Origin: Micromonospora sediminicola
Lineage (GTDB): Bacteria > Actinomycetota > Actinomycetes > Mycobacteriales > Micromonosporaceae
Direction: 5' to 3'
Length of the DNA stretch: 64,000 nt
NCBI RefSeq assembly: GCF_900089585.1
Contig: NZ_FLRH01000003.1
Location: 3,610,501 to 3,674,500, forward strand
Of the stretch, positions 7,471-15,665 are shown piece by piece. The first letter of the stretch is position 1. The number at the start of each line of letters is the position of its first letter. A program made the translations under genes and the position numbers. Below the pieces are notes generated by a model, which worked only from the letters and a program-made list of their open reading frames with translations, had not been told where the DNA came from and did not search any database.

Positions 7471-10400
7471 GTGGCTGTAGGCGCGCACCCCACCCGGTCC
7501 GACCGCCCCATCGACTTCTTCATCAGCTACTCACCCGCCGACGAACGCTGGGCGACGTGGCTGGCCTGGGAGTTCGAGGCCGCCGGTTACCGCACCCTGC
7601 TCCAGGCGTGGGACTTCGTCGCCGGCACCAACTTCATCGACTTCATGGACCGGGGGGTCCGTGAGGCCGAGGTGGTGGTGGCGGTGCTGTCCGAACGCTA
7701 CCTGCACTCGACGTACGGCAAGCTGGAGTGGCAGGCGGCGCTGCGCGCCGACCCGGACGGCACCGGCAACAAGCTGGTCACCGTGCGGGTGGAGGACTGC
7801 CCGATCGACGGCCTGCTCGCCACCATCACCTACGTCGACCTGGTCGGGGTGAACGACCCGGCGCAGGCGCGCGCCCGGGTGCTGGACCGGATCCGGGAGG
7901 CGCTCGACGGTCGGGCCAAGCCGATGCGGCAGCCGGCCTTCCCGCACCACCCCGACGACCCGCACGGCGTGCTCGCCGCCCCCGCCGGCGGCGCGCCCGC
8001 CCAGCGCCGCGCCCGGCGTACGCCGATCAACCCGCCGCCGTTCCCACCGGCCGCGGTCGCGCCGCCGGCCGCCCGCGACACCGTCACCGTGCTCCAGGTC
8101 GCCGGTCCCCGCTTCGGCCGGGGGGTGATCTCCCCGGGTGACCCGGTCACCCCGGGCGAACGCCAGGAGCACCTGATGGGTGACCTGACGCTGCTGATGA
8201 ACGACGGGGTGCCCCGGCCCGACCTGCTCGTGGTGGCCGGCAACCTGACCGAGTCCGGCAGCCCGCGCGAGTTCTCCGACGCGCTGAGCTTCCTCACCGG
8301 GCTGCGCGTGCTGCTCGGGCTGGAGCCGCACCGCCTCGTCGTGGTGCCCGGCCCGCGGGACGTGACGATGGCCGCCTGCCGGGCCTACTTCGCCACCTGC
8401 GAGGCCGACGACGTCGACCCGCAGCCGCCGTACTGGCCCAAGTGGCGGCACTACGCCCGACTCTTCGACGAGCTCTACCAGGGTCTCGACGACCGGATCT
8501 TCGACAGCGAACAGCCGTGGACGCTGTTCGGCGTGCCCGACCTGCGGGTGGTGGTGGCCGGGCTGAACTCCACCATCGCCATCACCCACCGCGAGGAGGA
8601 CCGGTACGGCTACCTCGGCGAGGCGCAGTCCAGCTGGTTCGCCCAGCGGCTGCGCCACTACCAGCAGTCCGGGTGGCTGCGGCTGGGCGCGATGGCGCAC
8701 GCCCCGGGCCCGCGCAGCCCGTACGCCGACGAGGCCCCGCCGGACGGGGTGTCGCTGCGCGACCGGGGCTCGGTCAACCGGCTCGTCGGCCCGATGCTCA
8801 ACCTGCTGCTCTCCGACGCCGCGCCGGCCGCCCGGGTCGACCCGGTGGTGCCCCTGGCCACCGCGCCCCGCGACGCCCGGGCGCAGGTGCTGCGGCTCGG
8901 CGCGGACGGGATGACCCGGTGGGTGCTCGGCCGCGACGACCGGCTGGAGGTCGGCGAGTCGACGGCGGTGAGCTGGCCGCGGGCCGAGGCCACCTTCGGC
9001 GCGGCCGGGCCGGCCCAGGTGCCCGACCCGCGCCGTCCGGCCGCCGTGGAGGGGCCCACCCAGAGCGAGCCCGCCGTCCCGGTGGCGACGCCGCGGTCGC
9101 CGGTGGACCGGCTGCTCGACCGCCTCGGTGAGGTCTGCGAGGCCCGCTACGACCGGGTGGTGGTGCGCCGGATCGACGCCGACCCGCCGCACCTGTACGT
9201 CAGCTACCGCTCCGACGGCGTCGTCCGGCAGCAGCGGGTCGGCGCGCACGTGGGCACCCCCGGGCCGGCCGACGTGGACCGGTTCGCCCGCCGGGTCCAC
9301 GCCACCGACCCGGACCTCGGCTCCGAGCTGGTGTACGACGGCGACCGGGCACCGCGCGGGCTGGCCGAGGAGGCGCAGCGGCGCGGCGTACGGCTGCTGC
9401 ATCTGACCGAGTTCCAGGGTCTGCTCGACCTGCGCGACTACGTGGCGGCGCAGACCGCCCGGCTGCAGGCCGACCGGCTCTACCCGCCCGGGCAGTACGT
9501 GCCGCAGCGCTACCGTCACCTGGTCGGCGCCGACCAGCGGGTCCGCGACGACGTGGTGGACGAGCTGCTGGAGACCGTGTCCGCCCCGGACGGCCGGTTC
9601 GTGCTGGTGCTCGGCGACTTCGGGCGCGGGAAGACGTTCGCGCTGCGTGAGGTGGCCCGCCGGCTGCCCACCGCCGCGCCGGACCTGATCCCGATCCTGG
9701 TCGAGCTGCGCGCGCTGGACAAGGCGCACTCCGTCGACGGGCTGGTCGCCGCGCACCTGGCCAACCACGGCGAGCAGGTGATCGACCTCAAGGCGTTCCG
9801 CTACATGCTGCGGCAGGGCCGGATCGTCCTGCTCTTCGACGGGTTCGACGAGCTGGTGGCCCGGGTGACCTACGACCGGGCGGCCGACCACCTGGAGACG
9901 CTGCTCCAGGCGGCCGAGGGCAACGCGAAGATCGTGGTGAGCAGCCGTACCCAGCATTTCAAGACCAACTCGCAGGTGCTGACCGCGTTGGGCGAGCGGG
10001 TCGGCCTGCTGCCGCACCGCCGGGTGCTGGCCGTGGAAGACTTCACGCCCGGCCAGATCGAGGCGTTCCTGCGCAACCGCTACGGCGGCGACGAGCAGGC
10101 CGCCCGGGAGCGGCTCAACCTGCTCGCCGGCGTGAAGGACCTGCTCGGCCTCTCCCGTAACCCGCGCATGCTCGGCTTCATCGCCAACCTCGACGAGGGC
10201 CGGCTGGCCGCCGTCGCGGGGGCCGGTGGCACGTTCAGCGCCGCCGCCCTCTACCGGGAGATCCTGGAGTCCTGGCTGGACTTCGAGGAACGGCGCACCC
10301 AGGGCATCCCGGGGGCGCCGGTGAACCTGCGCCGGCCCGAGCTGTGGCAGGCGGTGAGCCGGCTGGCGTTCCAGCTGTGGGAGAGCGGCGAGTCCTACCT

Positions 10401-13251
10401 GCGGCTGTCCGAGCTGACCGAGGCCACCGGCCAGCTCGCCGGGCGGGCCGAGTCCCGGCTGTCCGGGCCGCAGGCCGCGCACGCGGTCGGCGCCGGCAGC
10501 CTGCTGGTGCGCACCGACGACGGCCTGTTCGGGTTCATCCACACCTCGGTGATGGAGTGGCTGGTCGCCGAGGGCGTCGCCGAGCAGCTCAACCGGGGCG
10601 AGGAGCCGGCCGCGCTGGCGGTCCGGTCGTTGTCCGCGCTGGCCGTGGAGTTCCTCGGCGACCTCGCCGACCCGGCCCGGTGCACCGCGTGGACCGCCCG
10701 GGTGCTCGGCGACGAGACGGCCGGCGAAACGCTGCGCGCCAACGCGCTGCGGCTCAGCGCGCGGCTGCGCCTGCCCGACCGGGCCGACCTGCGCGGCGCG
10801 GTGCTGCGCGGCGAGGACCTGTCCCACCGGGAGCTGGCCGGGGCCGACCTGACCGGCGCCGACCTGACCGACACCCGGCTGGTCGCCACCAACCTGACCG
10901 AGGCGCGGCTGGAGCACGCCCGGCTGCGCGGCGCCCGCCTGGACCAGACCCGCCTCGCCGGGGCGGACCTGCGCGACGCGGAGCTGGCCGGCGCCCGCCT
11001 GTTCCGCGCCGACCTGCGGGGGGCCCGGATCGCCGGCAGCAGGTGGCACCGGACGGCGCTGATCGACGTCAGCGCGGACGCGGCGCTGTTGCGGGCCCCG
11101 GAACTGCGGGGCGCCGTCGTCGCGCCGGGCCGTGCGGTGGCGCCGGGCCTGGCCCCGCCCGCGGTGGGCGTCGGGTACGGCTTCGAGGTGGGCCGGCTGC
11201 CGGTGCCGGTGGCGTACAGCCCGGACGGCGCGGTGCTGGCCGTGGGCAGCGACGACGGTGGTGTGCTGCTGTGCGACACGGCCACCGGGCTGCCGGTGCG
11301 CACGTTGCCGGGGCACCGGTCGCGGGTCTACGCGGTGCGCTACGACGCCGCCTCGCACCAGCTCGTCACCGGCGCGGCCGACCTCACCGTCCGGCTGTGG
11401 GACGCCGACCACGGCGACGTGCGGCACGTCATCGAGGACGTCTTCGCCGGCTGGGTGTGGCCGCTGCTCACCGACGGCCGCCGGGGCCGGCTGGTGGTCG
11501 GCGACGCGGCCGGCGTGGTCCGGCTCTTCGACACCCGTACCGCACGGATGCGCCACGAGTGGCCCGGGCACGCCGCGCCGATCTGGGGCACCTCGTTCAG
11601 CCCGGACGGCCGGCGGGTGGTGGTCGCCGACAGCGCCGGCGCGGTGCGCGGCTGGGACATCCACACCGGCAAGCTGGCGTTCGAGGTGCGCGAGCCGGAG
11701 GTGGTCTACCGGGTGGTGCACTCACCGGACGGCCGGCTGCTGGTCGCCGTGGGGCAGCACGGCCGGGTGTGGGTCCGGCGGGCCACCGACGGCGCGACGG
11801 TGCGCCAGCCGCGCGGCCACGAGGCCGATGTGTACGCCCTGGACATCCACCCCGACGGCACGCTGATGGCCACCGGCGACACGCACGGCGCGCTGCGCCT
11901 GTGGGAGACCGAGACCGGCCGGCCGGTCCGGGTGCTCGGCCGGCAGCGCGGCGCGATCTACAGCGTCCGCTTCAACGGTGACGGCAGCCTGCTCGCCACC
12001 GCCGCCAGCGACGGCGCGATCCAGATCTGGGACACCGACGACGGTCAGGTGCGGCACGAGCTGACCCGGCACCGCGGCTCGGTCTGGCCGGTGGTCTGGC
12101 GGCCCGACCAGGCGCAGGTGGCGACCAGCAGCAACGACGGCACCACCCGGCTGTGGGACGTGCGCAGCGGGCAGCTCCAGCACACGTTGCGCGGGCACGG
12201 GCGGCGGGTCACCGCGCTGTCGTTCCGGGACGACGGCGAGGTGCTGGCGGCCTGCGGCAACGACGGGGTGATCCGGCTCTGGGAGCCGCGGACCGGCCGG
12301 TTGCTGCGGCAGCTCGCCAGCCCGGCGGACCGCCTGCTGTCGGTGGTGTTCTGCCCGGAGGAGCCGCTGGTCGCCACGCCCAGCGGCGACGGCGGTGTGC
12401 ACCTGTGGAACACCGACACCGGCGCGGACGAGCGGGAACTCAACGTCGACACCGACCACGTCTGGGCGGTCGCGTTCAGCCCTGACGGCGACGCCCTGGC
12501 CACCGCGAACGACGACGACACCGTCCGCCTCTGGTACCGCCGCACCGGCCGGCACTTCGCCACGCTCACCCCGCACCGGGGCCGCGTGCGCACCGTGGCG
12601 TTCAGCCCGGACGGCGAGACCATCGCCACCGGCTGCGACGACCAGACCGTACGTCTCTGGGACGCGGCCACCGCCACCTGTCGGATGACGTTGGAGCACC
12701 ACACCGACCGGGTCTACTCGGTCGGCTTCAACAGCGAGGGCACGCTGCTGGCCAGCGCCGGCAACGACGGCACCGCGGTGGTGTGGGACGTGGCCACCGG
12801 GGAGGCGCGCACCGTGCTCACCGAGCACACCGGTCGGCTCTGGTCCTGCGCGTTCAGCCCGGACGGCAACCTGCTCGCCACCGCCGGCGACGACCTGGTG
12901 ATCCGGCTCTGGGACCCGGGCACCGGGCGGCTGCACGGCACCCTCGCGGCGCACACCCGGCGGGTCTGGTCGGTGCACTTCAGCCCGGACAGCAGCCTCC
13001 TGGCCAGCGCCGGCGACGACGGCACCATCCGGTTGTGGGACGTGGCCGACCCGGAGCACGCCCAGTTGCGGACCACGCTGATCGGCCTGCCGGACGGTTG
13101 GGCGGCGGTCAGCCCGGACGGCCGGTACAAGCTGGACGGCGACCCGGGCGGCCAGTTCTGGCACGTCATCGGCACCTGCCGGTTCGAGGTCGGCGAACTC
13201 GACCCCTACCTCACCCAGGTCCGCCGTCTGGCCATCGACGCCCCCTTCTGA
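7471..13251 (+). CDS. TIR / pseudo-phosphoesterase / NACHT / pentapeptide / WD40 STAND protein
   Basis: A 1,926-residue NLR-like protein, probably a cytoplasmic defence sensor. Residues 12-145 are a TIR domain (FISYS at 17-21; Glu86 in KLEW is the likely NADase residue). Residues about 203-430 look like a calcineurin-type metallophosphoesterase whose metal ligands are lost (GNLTESG near 257, GPRD in place of GNHD near 295, AHAPGP near 408). Residues 545-690 are an unassigned domain, faintly restriction-endonuclease-like. The NACHT NTPase has Walker A GDFGRGKT at 715-722 and Walker B IVLLFDGFDEL at 785-795. Pentapeptide repeats span about 1102-1197, then fifteen WD40-like blades (about 1230-1873) and a conserved-looking tail. 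Known TIR-STAND proteins sense invaders and deplete NAD+; that role here is inferred. It is monocistronic, with no separate effector gene. Confidence 0.9.
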   Translation: MAVGAHPTRSDRPIDFFISYSPADERWATWLAWEFEAAGYRTLLQAWDFVAGTNFIDFMDRGVREAEVVVAVLSERYLHSTYGKLEWQAALRADPDGTGNKLVTVRVEDCPIDGLLATITYVDLVGVNDPAQARARVLDRIREALDGRAKPMRQPAFPHHPDDPHGVLAAPAGGAPAQRRARRTPINPPPFPPAAVAPPAARDTVTVLQVAGPRFGRGVISPGDPVTPGERQEHLMGDLTLLMNDGVPRPDLLVVAGNLTESGSPREFSDALSFLTGLRVLLGLEPHRLVVVPGPRDVTMAACRAYFATCEADDVDPQPPYWPKWRHYARLFDELYQGLDDRIFDSEQPWTLFGVPDLRVVVAGLNSTIAITHREEDRYGYLGEAQSSWFAQRLRHYQQSGWLRLGAMAHAPGPRSPYADEAPPDGVSLRDRGSVNRLVGPMLNLLLSDAAPAARVDPVVPLATAPRDARAQVLRLGADGMTRWVLGRDDRLEVGESTAVSWPRAEATFGAAGPAQVPDPRRPAAVEGPTQSEPAVPVATPRSPVDRLLDRLGEVCEARYDRVVVRRIDADPPHLYVSYRSDGVVRQQRVGAHVGTPGPADVDRFARRVHATDPDLGSELVYDGDRAPRGLAEEAQRRGVRLLHLTEFQGLLDLRDYVAAQTARLQADRLYPPGQYVPQRYRHLVGADQRVRDDVVDELLETVSAPDGRFVLVLGDFGRGKTFALREVARRLPTAAPDLIPILVELRALDKAHSVDGLVAAHLANHGEQVIDLKAFRYMLRQGRIVLLFDGFDELVARVTYDRAADHLETLLQAAEGNAKIVVSSRTQHFKTNSQVLTALGERVGLLPHRRVLAVEDFTPGQIEAFLRNRYGGDEQAARERLNLLAGVKDLLGLSRNPRMLGFIANLDEGRLAAVAGAGGTFSAAALYREILESWLDFEERRTQGIPGAPVNLRRPELWQAVSRLAFQLWESGESYLRLSELTEATGQLAGRAESRLSGPQAAHAVGAGSLLVRTDDGLFGFIHTSVMEWLVAEGVAEQLNRGEEPAALAVRSLSALAVEFLGDLADPARCTAWTARVLGDETAGETLRANALRLSARLRLPDRADLRGAVLRGEDLSHRELAGADLTGADLTDTRLVATNLTEARLEHARLRGARLDQTRLAGADLRDAELAGARLFRADLRGARIAGSRWHRTALIDVSADAALLRAPELRGAVVAPGRAVAPGLAPPAVGVGYGFEVGRLPVPVAYSPDGAVLAVGSDDGGVLLCDTATGLPVRTLPGHRSRVYAVRYDAASHQLVTGAADLTVRLWDADHGDVRHVIEDVFAGWVWPLLTDGRRGRLVVGDAAGVVRLFDTRTARMRHEWPGHAAPIWGTSFSPDGRRVVVADSAGAVRGWDIHTGKLAFEVREPEVVYRVVHSPDGRLLVAVGQHGRVWVRRATDGATVRQPRGHEADVYALDIHPDGTLMATGDTHGALRLWETETGRPVRVLGRQRGAIYSVRFNGDGSLLATAASDGAIQIWDTDDGQVRHELTRHRGSVWPVVWRPDQAQVATSSNDGTTRLWDVRSGQLQHTLRGHGRRVTALSFRDDGEVLAACGNDGVIRLWEPRTGRLLRQLASPADRLLSVVFCPEEPLVATPSGDGGVHLWNTDTGADERELNVDTDHVWAVAFSPDGDALATANDDDTVRLWYRRTGRHFATLTPHRGRVRTVAFSPDGETIATGCDDQTVRLWDAATATCRMTLEHHTDRVYSVGFNSEGTLLASAGNDGTAVVWDVATGEARTVLTEHTGRLWSCAFSPDGNLLATAGDDLVIRLWDPGTGRLHGTLAAHTRRVWSVHFSPDSSLLASAGDDGTIRLWDVADPEHAQLRTTLIGLPDGWAAVSPDGRYKLDGDPGGQFWHVIGTCRFEVGELDPYLTQVRRLAIDAPF

Positions 13252-13280
13252 CCCCGCTGACCCCCGTCGCGACGGTCCGG

Positions 13281-13366
13281 GCTTGATCCACGCCGCTTCG
13301 GCGAAGTGGCGGGGTCCGGGCGCGTTCGACACCGCCACTTCGGCGGCCTGGTGTCGATCATGCCGG
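13281..13366. repeat. Imperfect palindromic element between convergent genes
   Basis: CGAAGTGGCGG (13302-13312) pairs with CCGCCACTTCG (13332-13342), and the flanks are related too: a TGATCCACGCC-type arm on the left mirrors GGTGTCGATCA on the right. It overlaps the stop of the GNAT gene and follows the NACHT gene, so it may act as a bidirectional terminator. It resembles a dispersed intergenic element. Confidence 0.5.
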
Positions 13367-13975
13367 TCGCTCGCCGCCACGGCGGCGAGCCGGCCCGACC
13401 CAGCGGACCTCGCCGTCGTGCCACACGTCGGTGGGGGCCAGGCCGCAGGCCGTGGCCACCGCCGCCGACGCGCGGTGGTCGGGGTGGATGTGGGCCACGA
13501 GAGTACGCACACCGCCCCGCCCCAGCCAGCCGGCCATCGCGCGGGCGGCCTCGGTGGCGATCCCGCGCCCCTGCCAGGGTGTGCCCACCACCCAGGCGAT
13601 CTCCGCGACCGGCCCGGCGGCGGCCGGGTCCGCGTCGCTGAGGTGCCGGTGTCCGACCGCCCGTGCGCCGCCCGTCGCGCCGTCCGGCGCCGGCCCGGAG
13701 GGCTCGGTGACGGTGGCCTGCACGGTGCCGGTGAGGTGGCCCGAGTGGCGTAGCTGGATCACCCAGTTGCACCACGACTCGGCCGGATCGGGCGAGCCGG
13801 CGACCAGCCGCTCGTAGCGGGCCCGCAGCGCCGTCGCCGCCGCAGGCGCGCCGCCGATGAAGGTGTGCAGCGCCGGGTCGGCGAGCGCACCGGCCATCTC
13901 CTCGGCGTGGTCGGCGCGCAACGGCAGCAGGAGCAGGCGGGAGGTGTGGATCGTCCCGGGGGTGAACCCGCTCAT
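13358..13975 (-). CDS. GNAT-family N-acetyltransferase
   Basis: A 205-residue acetyltransferase of the RimJ/RimL type. The opening TSRLLLLPLRADHAEEM pattern is near residue 10, the acetyl-CoA loop region WQGRGIATEAARAM near 145, and the AHIHPDHRASAAVATACGL region follows. It probably acetylates an amino group on a protein terminus or small molecule; substrate unknown. The ATG at 13975 begins six bases after the stop of the DUF397 gene, so it is the last gene of the XRE-DUF397-GNAT operon. The preferred start is where family similarity begins; the frame upstream is Arg-rich shadow sequence. Confidence 0.85.
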   Translation of the reverse strand: MSGFTPGTIHTSRLLLLPLRADHAEEMAGALADPALHTFIGGAPAAATALRARYERLVAGSPDPAESWCNWVIQLRHSGHLTGTVQATVTEPSGPAPDGATGGARAVGHRHLSDADPAAAGPVAEIAWVVGTPWQGRGIATEAARAMAGWLGRGGVRTLVAHIHPDHRASAAVATACGLAPTDVWHDGEVRWVGPARRRGGERPA

Positions 13976-13980
13976 CGGCG

Positions 13981-14172
13981 TCAGCGTCGGGGCGCGAGGT
14001 GGGCGACGAACGCCCGCCAGGCCGGCGGCGTGAAGACGAGGACCGGTCCGCCCGGATCCTTCGAGTCGCGCACGCCGACCACCCCGGCCACGCCGTCGGC
14101 CACCTCGACGCAGTCGCCGCCGTTGTTTCCGCTCTTCGTGCTCGTGCGCCACCGCGCACCGGTCAGGTCCAT
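13981..14172 (-). CDS. DUF397 family small protein
   Basis: A 63-residue protein with the DUF397 layout: W-R-T-S-T-K-S-G-N-N near residue 8, CVEVA near 21, VRDSKDPGGPVL near 34 and a C-terminal WRAF motif. In actinobacteria these proteins pair with XRE-DUF5753 regulators and are thought to act as partner or antagonist (family knowledge; BldB/WhiJ-type loci are the known examples). The ATG overlaps the end of the XRE gene by ten bases, so the two are translationally coupled. Confidence 0.9.
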   Translation of the reverse strand: MDLTGARWRTSTKSGNNGGDCVEVADGVAGVVGVRDSKDPGGPVLVFTPPAWRAFVAHLAPRR

Positions 14173-14930
14173 GAACGTGCCGCTTCCCTTATGACGTCGA
14201 GGGAGTGTGCTCTGGACAGAGCCTCGCCGCGCAGCCGCTCCCAGCGCCGCTCCAGGGTAGCAACGTCCTCGGCTTTGTCGATGATGTGCGCCTGGGCCTG
14301 ACTGTCCACGTGCGCGACCCGTCCGCCGTCGGGCAGTTCCGCCAGGGTGAAGGGGCCGCCGAGTCCCGGGTACATGCCGGCCGACAGCGGGACGACGTAG
14401 ACCTGGACCGCGGACAGTGTGGCGCACTCGGCCAGGTGAGCGAGCTGCTCGGCCATCATCGCCCGATCGCCGCCGGCGGTGCGCCGGAGAACGGACTCGT
14501 CGATGACGGCGATCAGGAGCGGAGGACGCTCACGGCGCAGGATCGCGTGCCGGGCGATGCGCGCGGCGGTCAGCCCGGCGACCTCGGACTCGGACAGTGC
14601 CTCTCCCGCCAGGGTCGCCCGCGCATATGCCTCGGTCTGCAACAGACCCGGAATCCAGGCGAGCTGAAAGCTTCGAAGCGACGTCGCTTCTCGTTCGATG
14701 TCGGCCCAGGGGCGGAACCAGGCCGGCTCCTTGCGCTTGAGCGCGTCCGGCCACAGCTCCGCCGCGTCCCGGCCGAGCAGTTCGGCGACCTGGGCCCGGT
14801 GCCTGGTCTGCGGGATGCGGCCCTGGCTGGCCCACCGGGCCGCGGTCTTCGGGTCGACGCCGACCCGCTCGGCGAGGCTCTCGGCGGTGTGGCCCGCCTC
14901 GGCCATCGCGGCCGCCACGGCGCGGTTCAT
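14163..14930 (-). CDS. XRE-family regulator with DUF5753 domain
   Basis: A 255-residue DNA-binding protein. The N-terminal helix-turn-helix (residues about 1-50, LAERVGVDPKTAARWASQGR) is of the cro/C1 type. The C-terminal DUF5753 domain (about 85-250) includes IPGLLQTEAYARA and VYVVPLSAGMYPGL. It probably controls development or secondary metabolism together with the adjacent DUF397 protein. ATG 14930 is chosen for GAGGAGG eight bases upstream; ATGs at 14951 and 14960 are in frame and possible. It is divergent from the small Cys-rich pair at 15054, so they may share regulation. Confidence 0.88.
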   Translation of the reverse strand: MNRAVAAAMAEAGHTAESLAERVGVDPKTAARWASQGRIPQTRHRAQVAELLGRDAAELWPDALKRKEPAWFRPWADIEREATSLRSFQLAWIPGLLQTEAYARATLAGEALSESEVAGLTAARIARHAILRRERPPLLIAVIDESVLRRTAGGDRAMMAEQLAHLAECATLSAVQVYVVPLSAGMYPGLGGPFTLAELPDGGRVAHVDSQAQAHIIDKAEDVATLERRWERLRGEALSRAHSLDVIREAARSWT

Positions 14931-15053
14931 CCTGACGTCCTCCTCGAACATCCCGGGCATCCCGCAGCCATCCTGCAACGCAGTGTGATTGTCCCGCAAC
15001 GCTCGGCAGGGTTCTGGTCGACGGCATGTCGCCGCGACGAGAGGGGACGGACG

Positions 15054-15383
15054 ATGCCGGAGGAACGGGCCCGCGTGGTGCGGCCGGACGTACCCGAGGG
15101 GGAGCGGGACGGATCGCCGGGCCGGCACCGGGCGACCGGCCCGGCCTGGGTGTGCGACGCCTGCGGCGCGGACTGGCCGTGTCCGGCGTGGACGGCGACG
15201 CCCACGGACGCGGCGCGGCGGGCGGAGCTGCTGCCGGAGTTCGTCCGGCTGGCCCGGCGGGCGATCCGTGACCTGCGCGGCCGTCCCGGTGGGCCGCAGC
15301 CACCGGAGATCGTGCGGCGGTTCCTGTGGTTCCTGCCGTTGACCGACGAGGAGGCGCGCGCGGTCGCGCTGAGGCTGCGGTGA
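15054..15383 (+). CDS. Small Cys-rich protein with WxCxxCGxxWPC motif (1)
   Basis: A 109-residue protein of unknown function. Its core is WVCDACGADWPCPAW near residues 32-46, a C-x2-C plus a third Cys that could bind zinc, followed by a helical region with LPEFVRLARRAIRDL. The ATG has GAGGGG about seven bases upstream. The next gene starts inside its stop codon (GTGA). The pair diverges from the XRE-DUF397 operon, an arrangement suggesting a role linked to that regulator. A related motif occurs in the protein at 53525-53836. Confidence 0.65.
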   Translation: MPEERARVVRPDVPEGERDGSPGRHRATGPAWVCDACGADWPCPAWTATPTDAARRAELLPEFVRLARRAIRDLRGRPGGPQPPEIVRRFLWFLPLTDEEARAVALRLR

Positions 15384-15637
15384 GCCGGGGTCGCCGGGAG
15401 CACGTCCCGTCGCGGCCGACCTGGCGGTGCCGGGCGTGCGGGATCGCCTGGCCGTGCTCGCCGGCGAAGTTGCGGCTGCTCGCGGCCTACCGGGAGGCGC
15501 GTCCCGCGCTGCTGGTCCATCTGGCCACGCTGTATGCACAGGCCGAGGCGGACCTGCCCGCCCCGGCGCGGGGCGGGCAGGCGGTCGACCGCTACCGGCG
15601 TTTCGTCGGTTGGGTGGGACGCCGGGGCGGGCGGTGA
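15380..15637 (+). CDS. Small Cys-rich protein with WxCxxCGxxWPC motif (2)
   Basis: An 85-residue protein paralogous in its core to its upstream neighbour: WRCRACGIAWPCSPA near residue 14. The GTG start overlaps the preceding TGA by four bases (GTGA), so the two are coupled. The remainder is helical with AYREARPALLVHLATLYAQ. Function unknown; a small zinc-binding accessory protein is a guess. Confidence 0.6.
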   Translation: MSRGRREHVPSRPTWRCRACGIAWPCSPAKLRLLAAYREARPALLVHLATLYAQAEADLPAPARGGQAVDRYRRFVGWVGRRGGR

Positions 15638-15650
15638 GCGCCGCCCGTCC
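15625..15650. terminator. Hairpin between convergent genes
   Basis: GGGCGGGCGG at 15625-15634 pairs with CCGCCCGTCC at 15641-15650, nine of ten positions, with a six-base loop. It lies at the convergent 3' ends of the small WPC gene and the GH16 gene. Confidence 0.45.
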
Positions 15651-15665
15651 GGGCGGGGGATCCGG

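Noticed and set aside
7531..11721. A 1,396-codon open frame antisense to the NACHT gene
   Set aside because: Its composition is His/Gln/Arg/Gly-rich with no domain, as expected for the antisense of GC-rich coding DNA.
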